NCBI GenBank assembly: GCA_017303615.1
Contig: JAFLCK010000004.1
Location: forward strand, 1 to 64,000
Length of the DNA: 64,000 nt
Reading direction: 5' to 3'
Origin: Obscuribacter phosphatis_A
GTDB lineage: Bacteria; Cyanobacteriota; Vampirovibrionia; Obscuribacterales; Obscuribacteraceae
The notes under the pieces were generated by a model that made no database searches, had not been told where the DNA came from, and saw nothing but the letters and a program-made list of their open reading frames with translations. Positions 32,901-42,749 of the stretch are shown here, piece by piece. A program made the translations under genes and the position numbers. Position 1 is the first letter of the stretch; each line of letters starts with the position of its first letter.

Positions 32901-34835
32901 TTATCTTCGCACCTGCACCAAAAGCAGATCTTCACGTTTCCATTGAGGCAAGGACTTTAGCTTAATCGCCTCATAAAGGTCTTGATATGAGTATTGACCA
33001 CTGGCAATGATGAAACAACTCTTGTCACTCAAACCTAGTTGCTGCCAGTAGCTGCGCGGAATCAAAAGGAAACCGCCGCGGCCGGCATATGAAAGTTCTC
33101 GACAAGCATTATCATCGCAAAGGGAACTCGCTCTCTGATTTCTAAAGGTTAGCAAGTCTCTCAAGTTATAGTCCATTCCTAAGGAACTATGAACATTTAC
33201 GGACACTGCTCTACCTGCTTTGGCAATGGTCTCACACATCAGAGGCAATGGATTCTTTAGAGCTTGTTCCGTCGGCACAATCTGACCACCGCTGTAGATG
33301 GTAATCAGCCAAGTAATCAGACCAGTTGTGCAGAGAACTGAATATAGACTTCCGCGGCTGGCTGCCCAGAACAGAAGCGTGCCCAGAGAGGCAAGTGCAA
33401 CGCTAAAACCGAACAGCAGAGCAGCATTTAACTGACCCTTGAATAGAATCGGCAGGGCAATTGGCATGAAAAATGCCGTGGCAACAACCAGCAAAGCAAG
33501 CCACTTCACACCGACCTTTACAGCCTCAGAGTCAAGCGTCCAGCGACTGGCGCAGAGTGCCATAAGAACGGCAGCAGCCGGCATGGTGGGCAAAACGTAG
33601 TAAGACCAGTTGCTATCAGCCAGAGTAAAAAATGCAATAACTGTAGAGATCCAACAAATGCTAAAGCAAATTGCTTGTTTGAGCCTCGCTGTCTCATTTG
33701 TCGCTCGCATCAAACGCACAAGACTAAAGATAACCAATGGCATAAGCACAGTCCAAGGGGCAAAGAGAACGAAGAACCCCTTGAGCATGTAATAAGGCGG
33801 ATGCTGAAAAGCCAACATCTGATTGTACGGAATCACTCCAATATTCTTGGCTGTTCCAATAAAGCGTTGCAAATTTTCATGCAAGAACATTGCATCAAAA
33901 TAGCTCATGCTCTGCACCTGGTAATTTGCGAAGAACCAAGGCAAACCTATAGCAGAAAAGAAAGCACAAGCCAGCAAGATATTCTTGCCTTGCAAAAGCT
34001 TGAAACTACGATAGCAACTAAGAAAGATGAAGAGAGACAAGGCTGGTAGAAGTACCCCTATGGGTCCCTTGGTCAATACAGCTAGGGCAAGAGAGCAAGC
34101 AGTTAAGCAAACGTGCAATGCTTCTCTCGAATGACTAAGCCTAGGTAAAACTTCCTCAAGATCACCATCGCTAGATGAGGTACCGGAAGCCGAACTAACA
34201 GAAAATGGAAGTAACCGCTTTCGACTCTCAGCATAAGCCATGAAGGCGAAAGTAAGTCCGAGGCAGCAAAAGAGCGAGAACAACATATCGCACATACAAA
34301 GAGCTGCGTACCGAGAAAACTCTCGTGAAGTAGCGAGCACTAGCGCAGCCAAGATACCAGCTCTAGCACCAGCCAATGCTTTTGCGACAAGACCAGTCAA
34401 TGTTATCAATGCAAGAGCCGCCAAAATGGAAGGAAGCCTGACTGCAAACAGAGACTGCCCGAAAATCTTCAGGCAGGGCAACATTGCCCAGTAACTCAGA
34501 CCAGGGATGTGATAGAAGGGCTTGCCGTAATAGGTCGGCGTCAGCAAATCGCCTGACTGCAACATCTCAACCGCCGCCAAAGCAGAGCAAGACTCGGCAA
34601 TAGTAAATACCTGCTGGCAAAATGCTTCTACCAGGTAAAGAAGAGTGCTGAGAAATAAGACCAGACTCAATCCGCAGACGAAATACTTATTTGAGCCGTC
34701 TTTGGTGGCAAACTCTATAAAACCAGGCGAAGTTCCATACCTGTTGGAACTAAGTCCAACTAGGTCTGCAGTGCTGCTCTGCGCCAATTTTTCTGTGACT
34801 CTCTCAGCCACCTTCTCTGACACCTTTTCTGCCAC
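32901..34835 (-). CDS. ArnT/PMT-like membrane glycosyltransferase (GT39/GT83 type)
   Basis: 644 residues, GTG start. The N-terminus is a Lys/Glu-rich repeat (EKVSEKVAERVTEKLAQ). The membrane domain opens with a hydrophobic helix, then FTIAESCSALAAVEMLQSGD, followed by LLTPTYYGKPFYHIPGLSYW. That is the first periplasmic loop of the ArnT/PMT family, with the conserved acidic residue. About 11 more membrane segments follow, then a soluble C-terminal part of about 130 residues. Such enzymes move a sugar from a polyprenyl-phosphate donor to lipid A, other glycolipids or proteins. Acceptor unknown. Its divergent neighbour is an acyltransferase 3 gene, consistent with surface-glycan modification. 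Confidence 0.88.
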   Translation of the reverse strand: MAEKVSEKVAERVTEKLAQSSTADLVGLSSNRYGTSPGFIEFATKDGSNKYFVCGLSLVLFLSTLLYLVEAFCQQVFTIAESCSALAAVEMLQSGDLLTPTYYGKPFYHIPGLSYWAMLPCLKIFGQSLFAVRLPSILAALALITLTGLVAKALAGARAGILAALVLATSREFSRYAALCMCDMLFSLFCCLGLTFAFMAYAESRKRLLPFSVSSASGTSSSDGDLEEVLPRLSHSREALHVCLTACSLALAVLTKGPIGVLLPALSLFIFLSCYRSFKLLQGKNILLACAFFSAIGLPWFFANYQVQSMSYFDAMFLHENLQRFIGTAKNIGVIPYNQMLAFQHPPYYMLKGFFVLFAPWTVLMPLVIFSLVRLMRATNETARLKQAICFSICWISTVIAFFTLADSNWSYYVLPTMPAAAVLMALCASRWTLDSEAVKVGVKWLALLVVATAFFMPIALPILFKGQLNAALLFGFSVALASLGTLLFWAASRGSLYSVLCTTGLITWLITIYSGGQIVPTEQALKNPLPLMCETIAKAGRAVSVNVHSSLGMDYNLRDLLTFRNQRASSLCDDNACRELSYAGRGGFLLIPRSYWQQLGLSDKSCFIIASGQYSYQDLYEAIKLKSLPQWKREDLLLVQVRR

Positions 34836-35107
34836 GTTTTTAGAGGTTCCAAGCTTTATACTGATATGCTTGACAAAGCGCCACTGAGCTTAGCATAGAG
34901 GGCTCTTGTTTACTACCAAGAAAGCACCTAAGCAATACCTACATGTATAAAGATGCGCCACTCAGCCTCAAAAAATGGCTTCCTGTGGGAGGTTTATTAG
35001 CTAATTATTAGCGCTTTGGTTGAGAATTGTACTTAATGCAGCAACTTTCCAACTCGTCAAAATGAGATATTCGCAGTCATCTAACTATTCTTGCCTGCCA
35101 ATCAAAG

Positions 35108-36823
35108 ATGTCACAGCCACCGACGGCTAAATTTGCAAGTAAAAGCAGACTCGATGCACTGACCGGTCTGCGAATTTTTGCCGCCTTCCTCATTGTCGTT
35201 TATCACGGACAAGGGCATTTTACCTGGCTGGATGATATTCCGCAGCAACTATCTTGCTGCCAGGCTGTTAGCTTCTTTTTCATACTTTCGGGCTTTATTC
35301 TCAGTTACGTCTATAGCAACCTTACCGGCTTTGATCAAGTAAAGGACTGCTGGATAAAGCGCGTGGCAAGAATTTGGCCCTTGCATATAGCCATATTCAT
35401 AATCAGACTCTTCCTCTTTCCAAAATACCTTCTAACTTTTCCAGGGACGGCCAACGCTACCTTGGTGACTATCTGCAATCTAGCCATGCTGCATGCATGG
35501 ATTCCACTTTTCCAGTTCTACTTTTCGTACAATGCGCCCTCTTGGTCTATATCTACCGAGTTCTTTTTCTATCTTGTTTTTCCACTGCTTTTGCCTTTGG
35601 TTAATCGCAAGCCGCTAGTTACTTGGATTGGTTCGCTGGCGCTTACAGTAACCTTTATTTATTTCTGCAATGTCTCTGGTCTACCTGAGTTGAGTGATAC
35701 TTCTGTAGATATGCGTGGGATGCTTTATATAAGCCCGTTTCCACGTCTGTTTGAATTTCTCACCGGCATGTGCCTCGCTAAACTTTACAGAGAGAGATTT
35801 CAAAATCTGCAGATCTCCGCATCACTAGCGACTCTATTAGAGCTAGGTGCGCTACTTCTATCAGGTTTGCTTATGTGGAATACCAAACCTATTGCCTACT
35901 TTCTTGCCACTAGCTGTGGGCTTGGAATCGCCACAAAATACTGGTGCATTCAAGCCGGAGCCCCAATTATCGGCTTCGCCGCAATCATTTTTTTAGCGGC
36001 TATCAATAAAGGTGTCGTTTCAAAGTTCCTCTCTATCAAGCCGCTCGTATTTCTAGGCGAAATTAGCTTTGCAATGTATTTGCTGCATCACCCTCTCCTG
36101 TGCTATCACGGACTATACCTGCCCCAATTCAGAAACGACTTTTACTTCCTCCTTTTCCTTGTTATTCTCACCATCGGCAGCCATTTTCTCTTTCGTTTTG
36201 TAGAGACCCCGATGCGCCAATTAATTGTCAATGGTCTTAAGATTGGCAGAGAGCGAACAGCTGGAAAAGTATTATCGAAGAGCACTTTAGTTTATGCAGG
36301 CGAACTAATCATACTTTTCCTTGCAATAGTCCTTAGCCATCCCCAGATTGAGGCAGCGAACATCGCTTCAATTGACAAAAAAGAGAGCCTCTTTCAGCAG
36401 TTTGAGCTAGACAAAGATCTGGCACTAATTGCCGGAAAACTCTCAAACGATCGAAGCAAACTAATTCTTCTATGGAAAACCAATCTTCCTATCAAGACCC
36501 GCCAAATTCTTCGCTTAGACTACCTTGACCAAGAAGGCAAGATATTAGCCTCGCAACAATTCAAACTCACCGCTCGAGAAATCAAACTTAAAGCAGACAC
36601 CTGTTGGCTTGAGGAGATAGATCTGATCAAAGGAAAACTTGCTAGCGCTGTTAGTCTAGCTTTGACAGTCTATGATCAAGGCAATGCAGCAAAGAAAATC
36701 ACTAACACAACCGCTACTAATAATGCTGCCACTACCGATGATACTATCAAGCAGAATGAATCAAATAATATCGACGACACGACCATCCGTTTTGCCGTCA
36801 AGACTCACTCCTCCGGCTTGTAG
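35108..36823 (+). CDS. Acyltransferase 3 family (OafA/YrhL-like) membrane protein
   Basis: 571 residues, ATG start. It has RLDALTGLRIFAAFLIVVYHG with the catalytic His of the family, FFFILSGFILSYVY, the KRVARIWPLH motif, and about ten membrane segments. These enzymes O-acylate (usually acetylate) sugars of LPS, capsule or peptidoglycan. The transmembrane part ends near residue 385. The last 150 residues are a soluble extension, a possible beta-rich domain (LILLWKTNLPIKTRQILRLD), and then an Asn/Thr/Ala-rich tail. Its 3' end overlaps the convergent DUF2237 gene by 19 bases. The sialate-esterase-like gene nearby would remove acyl groups of the kind this enzyme adds (inference). Confidence 0.92.
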   Translation: MSQPPTAKFASKSRLDALTGLRIFAAFLIVVYHGQGHFTWLDDIPQQLSCCQAVSFFFILSGFILSYVYSNLTGFDQVKDCWIKRVARIWPLHIAIFIIRLFLFPKYLLTFPGTANATLVTICNLAMLHAWIPLFQFYFSYNAPSWSISTEFFFYLVFPLLLPLVNRKPLVTWIGSLALTVTFIYFCNVSGLPELSDTSVDMRGMLYISPFPRLFEFLTGMCLAKLYRERFQNLQISASLATLLELGALLLSGLLMWNTKPIAYFLATSCGLGIATKYWCIQAGAPIIGFAAIIFLAAINKGVVSKFLSIKPLVFLGEISFAMYLLHHPLLCYHGLYLPQFRNDFYFLLFLVILTIGSHFLFRFVETPMRQLIVNGLKIGRERTAGKVLSKSTLVYAGELIILFLAIVLSHPQIEAANIASIDKKESLFQQFELDKDLALIAGKLSNDRSKLILLWKTNLPIKTRQILRLDYLDQEGKILASQQFKLTAREIKLKADTCWLEEIDLIKGKLASAVSLALTVYDQGNAAKKITNTTATNNAATTDDTIKQNESNNIDDTTIRFAVKTHSSGL

Positions 36824-37179
36824 GAATAGTCCAACAAAATCTGCTTATCAACTATATCTAGTGTAGCTTCATCTGTCGCATCCAGCACCACTGGCGGTGC
36901 GACACCGGCCTGGTATGCCTCAAACCACCGAGCCGCACAAAGACACCACCGATCGCCGGGCTTGAGCCCAGGAAAACCAAAGCGCTCGTTTGGAGTGCTT
37001 AAATCGTTGCCTCGTTTCTTAGTAAAGTCCAAGAACTCTTTACTTACTACAGCACAAACTGTATGCAAACCAGGGTCCTCCTCGCTCGCCACACAATAAC
37101 CATCGCGGTAAAAGCCAGTGGCTGGAGTCTGACAACAGGGCACCAAATTGGAACCTAGAATGTTACGAATAACACTCAT
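36805..37179 (-). CDS. DUF2237 family protein
   Basis: 124 residues. NILGSNLVPCCQTPATGFYRDGYC, GLHTVCAVVSKEFLDF, FPGLKPGDRWCLCAARW and APPVVLDATDEATL match the conserved blocks of DUF2237 (COG3651), including the Cys-rich motifs. Function is not established; the conserved Cys and His suggest metal binding. It is cytoplasmic, with no signal peptide. Its start overlaps the stop of the TPR-GRAM gene by 4 bases, so they are coupled. Confidence 0.9.
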   Translation of the reverse strand: MSVIRNILGSNLVPCCQTPATGFYRDGYCVASEEDPGLHTVCAVVSKEFLDFTKKRGNDLSTPNERFGFPGLKPGDRWCLCAARWFEAYQAGVAPPVVLDATDEATLDIVDKQILLDYSYKPEE

Positions 37180-38621
37180 TCTTTCTTCTCCTCTGTTACA
37201 CTCGCTTCAGAGCCTGAATTTTCTTCTGAACTTTCCTGTGTGCTTTCCTCTGCACTCTCATGCTCTTTAGCCTCGTCGTTAACACTACTTGGCTCGGTGA
37301 TTGGCTCTAAATCAGGCTCTGCATCTTTAGCACTCTCAGGGACTTTCGCATCATCTTGTGCTGCGGATTGACTCTCGTTTACAGCATCAGTAACTGCTCC
37401 AGTCTCAATCTTTGCCGCTGAACTTTCTGGCTGCACTTGTCCATCTGGCGAGACCGCGGCGGATGGTGGAGCTTCTGGATCGCGGGAAACCAAACCCTGA
37501 CTGACAAGTAAGGAACGAAGCGGATCGAGCACGAGCAAAGGCATTCTGAATTGATGGACACTACCATCGCGAGTCAGAATAGAAACAGTGCCTCCGCCCA
37601 CGGTGCTGAGATAATTGATGCTCTCAATCTGTCCTCTTTGGATGCTGACATTGGTTGAACCAAACCATGCAGAAAAGGCTTCAGGAACAAAGACTAAGCG
37701 ATCAGAGGTAACAACAAAGCGACCCGGCTTGTCCTTATAGAAGGTCAAAAAGAAAGAGCGAACAACTGTCTCTCCCTCCTGTGGCTTAAACCTGGAACCC
37801 GCGAATACCACTGCGAAAATAGCAGCAAATGCCAGAAACACCGAGGCCCAAGCCGTTAAGAAAGTACCGAGGAATTCACTCCAAGATTCCTTTAGTCTGA
37901 GAACATTAGCTTTGAACCCCTCTGACAAGCTGCCGACGAAATCGCCCTTCTCTGAAAGAAGTATTCCTAATCTGGCGTGGCCCAAGGCCGATTCAGGAAC
38001 CATTTCGCAGGCTTTGCGACAAGCCGCGACCTGTCCATCTAAGTCGCCGAGCTTGCCAAGGCACGACGACATCCCCAAATAGGCGTTAACGTAATGGGGG
38101 TCCAATTCACTAGCCAACTTGAAGCATTCAAGAGCCTTCTTGTAATTGCCGCTTTTAGCAAGAACTACCGCAAGATTAGAAAGATTGCTAGCAGATCGAG
38201 AATCAAGTCGACAAGATTTCTCTAGAGCCGGAATAGCCTCGTCAAACTTGTTCATGCTCGCCAATGACCGACCTAGAACAGCATAAGCCGGGGCGAAATC
38301 ACCTTTCAGATTAATGCACTTGCGGGCGTGAACAATACTAAGAGAAAAGTTTGACTCTTGACCATATATGAGGCTCAGCAAGTAGTGTGCTTCGTATATA
38401 TCGGGAGACTTCTCAACCAGCACCAATAAGTGCTTACGTGCAAGGTTCGACTCACCTTGCTCATAAGCAGCCTTTGCAGCCTTCAACTGCGTAGCCAGAT
38501 CGCTAGTATCGGTCGATGCCACTTTGTTGCCCGCTTGGGCGTAAGCACCGTTTAGCGATACTAAGCAGCACAACAATATAGACAACAACGCTTTCATAAA
38601 CAGTTTAGATAAGGAAAGCAT
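37176..38621 (-). CDS. Exported TPR protein with membrane helix and GRAM/PH-like domain
   Basis: The ATG at 38621 lies 6 bases after AAAGGG and gives a signal peptide (FMKALLSILLCCLVSLNGAYA); a GTG lies 6 bases upstream. 481 residues. Residues about 30-235 are six or more TPRs (AYAVLGRSLASMNKFDEAIP; SNLAVVLAKSGNYKKALECF). A membrane helix (about 252-274) follows. Residues about 280-375 look like a GRAM or bacterial PH domain: PGRFVVTSDRLVFVPEAFSA, IQRGQIESINYL and VSILTRDGSVHQFRMP. The C-terminal 100 residues are acidic and disordered (Glu/Ser/Ala). With the TPRs outside, the GRAM-like domain would face the cytoplasm and could touch membrane lipid. Coupled to DUF2237. Confidence 0.8.
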   Translation of the reverse strand: MLSLSKLFMKALLSILLCCLVSLNGAYAQAGNKVASTDTSDLATQLKAAKAAYEQGESNLARKHLLVLVEKSPDIYEAHYLLSLIYGQESNFSLSIVHARKCINLKGDFAPAYAVLGRSLASMNKFDEAIPALEKSCRLDSRSASNLSNLAVVLAKSGNYKKALECFKLASELDPHYVNAYLGMSSCLGKLGDLDGQVAACRKACEMVPESALGHARLGILLSEKGDFVGSLSEGFKANVLRLKESWSEFLGTFLTAWASVFLAFAAIFAVVFAGSRFKPQEGETVVRSFFLTFYKDKPGRFVVTSDRLVFVPEAFSAWFGSTNVSIQRGQIESINYLSTVGGGTVSILTRDGSVHQFRMPLLVLDPLRSLLVSQGLVSRDPEAPPSAAVSPDGQVQPESSAAKIETGAVTDAVNESQSAAQDDAKVPESAKDAEPDLEPITEPSSVNDEAKEHESAEESTQESSEENSGSEASVTEEKKE

Positions 38622-38780
38622 ATACACCCTTTGCCACCACTAATAGAGGCACGAGGCGAAGTAGTTATACAATCTATTTCTTCTAACTATATTTTTCAAA
38701 CTTCGCCTAAGCGCGATTACAACTGAAAGAGGAACACCTGTAAATCTGCCAAGCAAAGTATACGTAAGATTCACTACCTT

Positions 38781-38810
38781 AGCAAGAAAATCTAGAGCAA
38801 GAAAATCTAG
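38781..38810. repeat. Two tandem 15-bp repeats
   Basis: AGCAAGAAAATCTAG occurs twice in tandem (38781-38795, 38796-38810) in the gap upstream of the TPR-GRAM gene and just past the end of the DUF6891-like gene. No gene is disrupted. This is the third short tandem repeat of 13-15 bases seen in the window. Confidence 0.7.
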
Positions 38811-38831
38811 AGCACAACTAGCCAGAAAAAA

Positions 38832-39458
38832 TCATCTCTTCTGCCAAACTATCGGCATGAAGATTCTTTCTGATATAGACCCATTCCAAAGTGGCTTGAA
38901 GCCATGCTTCTCTAGAACTTCAACAATCTCCTGACCAATACTGAGCCCAGCCGAGTCATCACCAGAAATAGCAGAGAAAGCGAAATTAAGACCGGCTCCA
39001 CGCACTGCCCTCTCTAGATCTTGACCGTGATAGAAGCAGCCGCCCCTAACTTTATTCAAGCGTCCTTTGGCATGCCACTCATTGGTAATGACTTCGTCCC
39101 AGTCGGACCAGCCATCACTGATGGTATACCCTGGGTTCTCTAGAGAAACGATACCTCGTTCGGTCAATTCAGCAAAAGCTGCACTTAGCCTATCGCAATC
39201 GGTATGGGCTGGCCAGCTGGCTTCGCTCTGACGTTTCTGCTTAAACTCTTGAGCTATGACTTGCCTCAGTCTTTCAATTACGGCTTCATCAAGTGAGATT
39301 TTTTCTGAATCTTCTTCATCTTCAGTGTCATCATAAACACCTTCTAGCAAAGACTCCAAGGACTCTTCTAATATCTCGTCTTCGGAATAAAAACCACTCC
39401 ACACTCTCGCCGGAATCAATTCACTTTCTATAACTGTCAAGGCATTGTCATTTTGCAT
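38832..39458 (-). CDS. DUF6891-like hypothetical protein
   Basis: 208 residues from ATG. The first 60 are acidic. The remainder has DCDRLSAAFAELTERGIVSL, GWSDWDEVITNEWHAKGR, GGCFYHGQDLERAVRGAGL and a final GFKPLWNGSISERIFMPIVW. This layout (a helix with D-R-L-x-A-F, a YHxQD-like segment, a C-terminal W-x-G...RI) resembles DUF6891, of unknown function. The match is from memory of the pattern and not certain. Cytoplasmic, no motif of catalysis seen. Confidence 0.75.
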   Translation of the reverse strand: MQNDNALTVIESELIPARVWSGFYSEDEILEESLESLLEGVYDDTEDEEDSEKISLDEAVIERLRQVIAQEFKQKRQSEASWPAHTDCDRLSAAFAELTERGIVSLENPGYTISDGWSDWDEVITNEWHAKGRLNKVRGGCFYHGQDLERAVRGAGLNFAFSAISGDDSAGLSIGQEIVEVLEKHGFKPLWNGSISERIFMPIVWQKR

Positions 39459-39553
39459 AGAGACCTCAATTAAAGAGATTAGAGAGGATAGACTAATCTA
39501 GGACCTAAAGAGCCGGCAGATTTGGGAAATCTAGAATTTCCAGATCTTCTAAA

Positions 39554-41155
39554 TTAGTTGACTCGCTTAAGCCTGCCCTGCCAGCACTTGTCACGCAGAA
39601 CCTTTTTGAGAATCTTGCCGCTACCAGTCTTAGGTAACTCTGAAAGGAACTCAACCTCTCTTGGCGCTTTGTAATGAGCCAGTCTCTCTTTGACGAACTC
39701 AATTACTTCCGACTCACTTACAGTTGCCTCAGACTTAAGAACAACGCAAGCCTTGATAGACTCGCCCCACTTCTCATCGGGTATGCCAAATACGGCGCAT
39801 TCAACAATCTGGGGATGATCATGCAAGGCATGTTCGACTTCTGTTGAATAAATATTCTCGCCGCCTGAGATAATCATGTCTTTTTTGCGGTCTACAATGT
39901 TTATATAGCCATCTTCATCGATGACAGCCAGGTCACCTGTATATATCCAACCATCTCGAAGTGTTTCACGGGTGGCTTCCTCATTGTGCCAATAACCTCT
40001 GAAGACGTTCGGTCCCCTTGCAATTATCTCGCCGACATCAAGTCCATTCTTCTCGACATTCTTACCGTCAGGTCTGACAACTTTCAATTCAACACCTATA
40101 AAAGTGCGCCCGGTCTTGGCTCTAATCGCTTGCACTTCCTGTTTGCTTCTGGCCAGATGCGGTGCAAAAGGCAGACTAATAGTCAGGAAGGGACTGGTTT
40201 CGGTCATTCCATAAAATTGAATGTAGTCACAGCCAAATACTTCTTCCAACTGCCGCACTGTATCTGGTGCCACAGGAGACCCAGCAGTCATCACTGCTCT
40301 CAACTTAGAATAGGAATACTCCCAAACTTTACCGGAGTTGAGCAAAGCATTAGCCATGGTCGGTACTAGGGCAGTAATAGTGACGTTCTCTGTTTCTATC
40401 AGCTTGAGGGCATCGTCGGCTTTAAAATAAGGCATAAAAACATGCTTCCCACCTACCCAGGTGATGGCATAAACAGCCCAAGCATCTACCAAGTGGAACA
40501 TTGGTGCTATGTGCGCCCAAATGTCTTTATCGGTCAACTGCAGTTCGGCGATAGCTCCCAAAGCGTTGCTGGCCACATTACCATGAGTGAGCATGACGCC
40601 CTTAGATTGGCCGGTGGTGCCGGATGTGTAATACAGCTGAGCCAAGTCTTCGCTATAAAGCTCAATATCTAAGGGTTCGCGGCGCCAATAACTCATTACG
40701 AACCCTTCGTAATGAGTGCTCTTTACCGTAGTCTGAGGAAGGATACCAGGTCCGAGCCAGGCAACTAGTTTGAGATTAGTTGTACCGCCGGCGCTCTCAA
40801 GATCTGAGAGCATTGTGGCGGCAGTTGAGGCGAAATCGGTGTGACAAACTAGAATCTCGGCTCCGCTGTGCACTAATATTTCGCGCACCTCTTGTTCTGA
40901 AAGTCGAAAATTAATTGGCGCCAGGACGAGACCCAAGCAGCTGGTGGCATAGTAGAGTTCGAGATACTCAACGCAATTTGGCGCCATGCAAGCAACCACT
41001 GAACCCTTGGTCAGCCCGAGGTCGCGAAAGGCATGAGTCAACGAAGCAACTCTTTGACCTAGCTCGGACCAAGATAACCTTTTCAGACCATCTACACAGG
41101 CTTCACGATCAGGCCAAAGTTCTACAGCTCGGCGCAACGAAATTGCCAGATTCAC
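39554..41155 (-). CDS. Acyl-CoA synthetase (AMP-binding)
   Basis: The frame opens at a GTG at 41239, but a GTG at 41155 follows AAAGAGG by 7 bases and gives the usual family start (VNLAISLRRAVELWPDREA), so it is preferred (533 residues). It has the P-loop-like YYTSGTTGQSKGVMLTHGN, FYGMTETSP, DGWIYTGDLAVID, VDRKKDMIISGGENIYSTEVE and the final PKTGSGKILKKVLR with the catalytic Lys. It activates a fatty or other carboxylic acid to acyl-CoA with ATP. Chain length cannot be read. A family III CoA-transferase gene lies 1.6 kb away beyond icd, which may indicate shared CoA-ester metabolism. Confidence 0.93.
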   Translation of the reverse strand: MNLAISLRRAVELWPDREACVDGLKRLSWSELGQRVASLTHAFRDLGLTKGSVVACMAPNCVEYLELYYATSCLGLVLAPINFRLSEQEVREILVHSGAEILVCHTDFASTAATMLSDLESAGGTTNLKLVAWLGPGILPQTTVKSTHYEGFVMSYWRREPLDIELYSEDLAQLYYTSGTTGQSKGVMLTHGNVASNALGAIAELQLTDKDIWAHIAPMFHLVDAWAVYAITWVGGKHVFMPYFKADDALKLIETENVTITALVPTMANALLNSGKVWEYSYSKLRAVMTAGSPVAPDTVRQLEEVFGCDYIQFYGMTETSPFLTISLPFAPHLARSKQEVQAIRAKTGRTFIGVELKVVRPDGKNVEKNGLDVGEIIARGPNVFRGYWHNEEATRETLRDGWIYTGDLAVIDEDGYINIVDRKKDMIISGGENIYSTEVEHALHDHPQIVECAVFGIPDEKWGESIKACVVLKSEATVSESEVIEFVKERLAHYKAPREVEFLSELPKTGSGKILKKVLRDKCWQGRLKRVN

Positions 41156-41397
41156 AGGAGTACCTCTTTGAAATTCACCAACACCCGGGATTCCAAAGGC
41201 AGTATATACACTTATCAGTAGGGGCAGCGGTACAGCCACCTTATCTTAAACAAGCCTCCTGGCAACCCCGACTTCTTACATTTTGATTACCGTTTCGGCT
41301 AGGTCATCGAACCGAGTGGTAATCTCGGCTGCAGTCTGAATTTTTCAGCACCAAATTTGAATTAAACAAAGCTCATTTCGAATAAGGTAGAGGTTTC

Positions 41398-42660
41398 ATG
41401 GGACAGGTAATAGACAAGACTTATAACGGGCTGAAAGTGCCCCAGGGCGAGAAAATCACTTTTAAGGACGGTAAACCGGTAGTTCCGAACAAGCCGATTA
41501 TTCCTTTTATCGAAGGTGATGGAACCGGCAGAGACATATGGAAAGCCAGCAAGCGCGTTATTGACGCTGCAGTTAAGAAAGCCTACGGCGGCGAGAAGGA
41601 AATCGCTTGGTTTGAAGTATTTGCCGGTGAGAAAGCTCACGACAACTTCAAAGAGTGGCTTCCTGAAGACACCATCTCTGCTCTCAGAGAATTTGGTGTA
41701 GCCATCAAAGGTCCCTTGACCACTCCAGTTGGCGGCGGTATCAGAAGTCTCAACGTCACACTCCGCCAGATCTTCGACCTTTACTGCTGCGTACGTCCGG
41801 TTCGCTACTTCCAAGGCGTTCCTTCACCAGTCGTAGCCCCCGAAAAGCTCGATGTCGTCATCTTCCGTGAAAACACCGAAGACGTTTACGCTGGTATCGA
41901 GTATCCAGCAGGCTCTGCCGATGCTAAAAAGCTTATTGAACTGATCGAGTCGCTTCCCGGCGCCAAGAAAATTCGTCCCGACTCAGGTATCGGTATCAAG
42001 CCTATCTCTGAAACCGGTTCGCAAAGACTTGTTAGAAGAGCCATCGAGTACGCCATTCAGAGAGGACGCAAGTCTGTCACCATGGTGCACAAAGGCAACA
42101 TCCAGAAGTTCACCGAAGGCGCCTTCAGAGATTGGGGCTATCAGATCGCCGAGAAAGAGTTCTCTAAAGAAACAGTTTCAGAAGAAAAACTCTGGGCTGA
42201 AATGGATGGCAAACTGCCTACCGGCAAAATTCTCATCAATGATCGCATTGCAGATTCGATGTTCCAGCAAGTTCTTACACGTCCCGATGAATACTCCGTT
42301 CTCGCCACAACAAACTTGAACGGCGACTATCTATCAGACGCCTGCGCCGCCCAAGTCGGTGGTCTGGGTATAGCTCCCGGCGCCAACATCGGCGACAACT
42401 GCGCTATTTTCGAAGCCACCCACGGTACCGCTCCGAAATACGCCGACAAAGATGTGATCAATCCTGGCTCGGTCATTCTCTCTGGAGCAATGATGCTTGA
42501 GTACATGGGCTGGGGCAAAGCCTGCGACCTCATTCATGAGTCGATGGCCAAGACCATTCAGCAAAAGAAAGTCACTTACGACCTAGAACGCTTGATGACA
42601 GGCGCGACCAAACTCAAAACCAGCGAGTTTGCCGATGCCATCATCGAGAACATGGGCTAA
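41398..42660 (+). CDS. icd: Isocitrate dehydrogenase, NADP-type
   Basis: 420 residues, ATG preceded by AAGGTAGAGG. It has IPFIEGDGTGRDIW, GGGIRSLNVTLRQ with Ser117 (the site phosphorylated in E. coli Icd), RENTEDVYAGIE, NDRIADSMFQQ, NLNGDYLSDACAAQVGG and HGTAPKYADKDVINPG. Lys347 and Tyr348 mark NADP rather than NAD specificity. It oxidises isocitrate to 2-oxoglutarate in the TCA cycle, giving NADPH. Codon usage looks highly biased, as for an expressed gene. A strong terminator follows, so it is probably transcribed alone. Confidence 0.97.
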   Translation: MGQVIDKTYNGLKVPQGEKITFKDGKPVVPNKPIIPFIEGDGTGRDIWKASKRVIDAAVKKAYGGEKEIAWFEVFAGEKAHDNFKEWLPEDTISALREFGVAIKGPLTTPVGGGIRSLNVTLRQIFDLYCCVRPVRYFQGVPSPVVAPEKLDVVIFRENTEDVYAGIEYPAGSADAKKLIELIESLPGAKKIRPDSGIGIKPISETGSQRLVRRAIEYAIQRGRKSVTMVHKGNIQKFTEGAFRDWGYQIAEKEFSKETVSEEKLWAEMDGKLPTGKILINDRIADSMFQQVLTRPDEYSVLATTNLNGDYLSDACAAQVGGLGIAPGANIGDNCAIFEATHGTAPKYADKDVINPGSVILSGAMMLEYMGWGKACDLIHESMAKTIQQKKVTYDLERLMTGATKLKTSEFADAIIENMG

Positions 42661-42685
42661 TTGACTCTTTAGTTGGCTAATCAAA

Positions 42686-42720
42686 AAAGGCGGGTCAGTT
42701 TATGATCCGCCTTTCTTTTC
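42686..42720 (+). terminator. Rho-independent terminator after icd
   Basis: AAAGGCGGGTCA (42686-42697), loop GTTTA, then TGATCCGCCTTT (42703-42714): a 12-bp stem with one G-U pair, followed by CTTTTC. It lies 26 bases past the icd stop. Confidence 0.9.
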
Positions 42721-42749
42721 TAAACTAGTGAAGTATACAGAGGTAAGCC

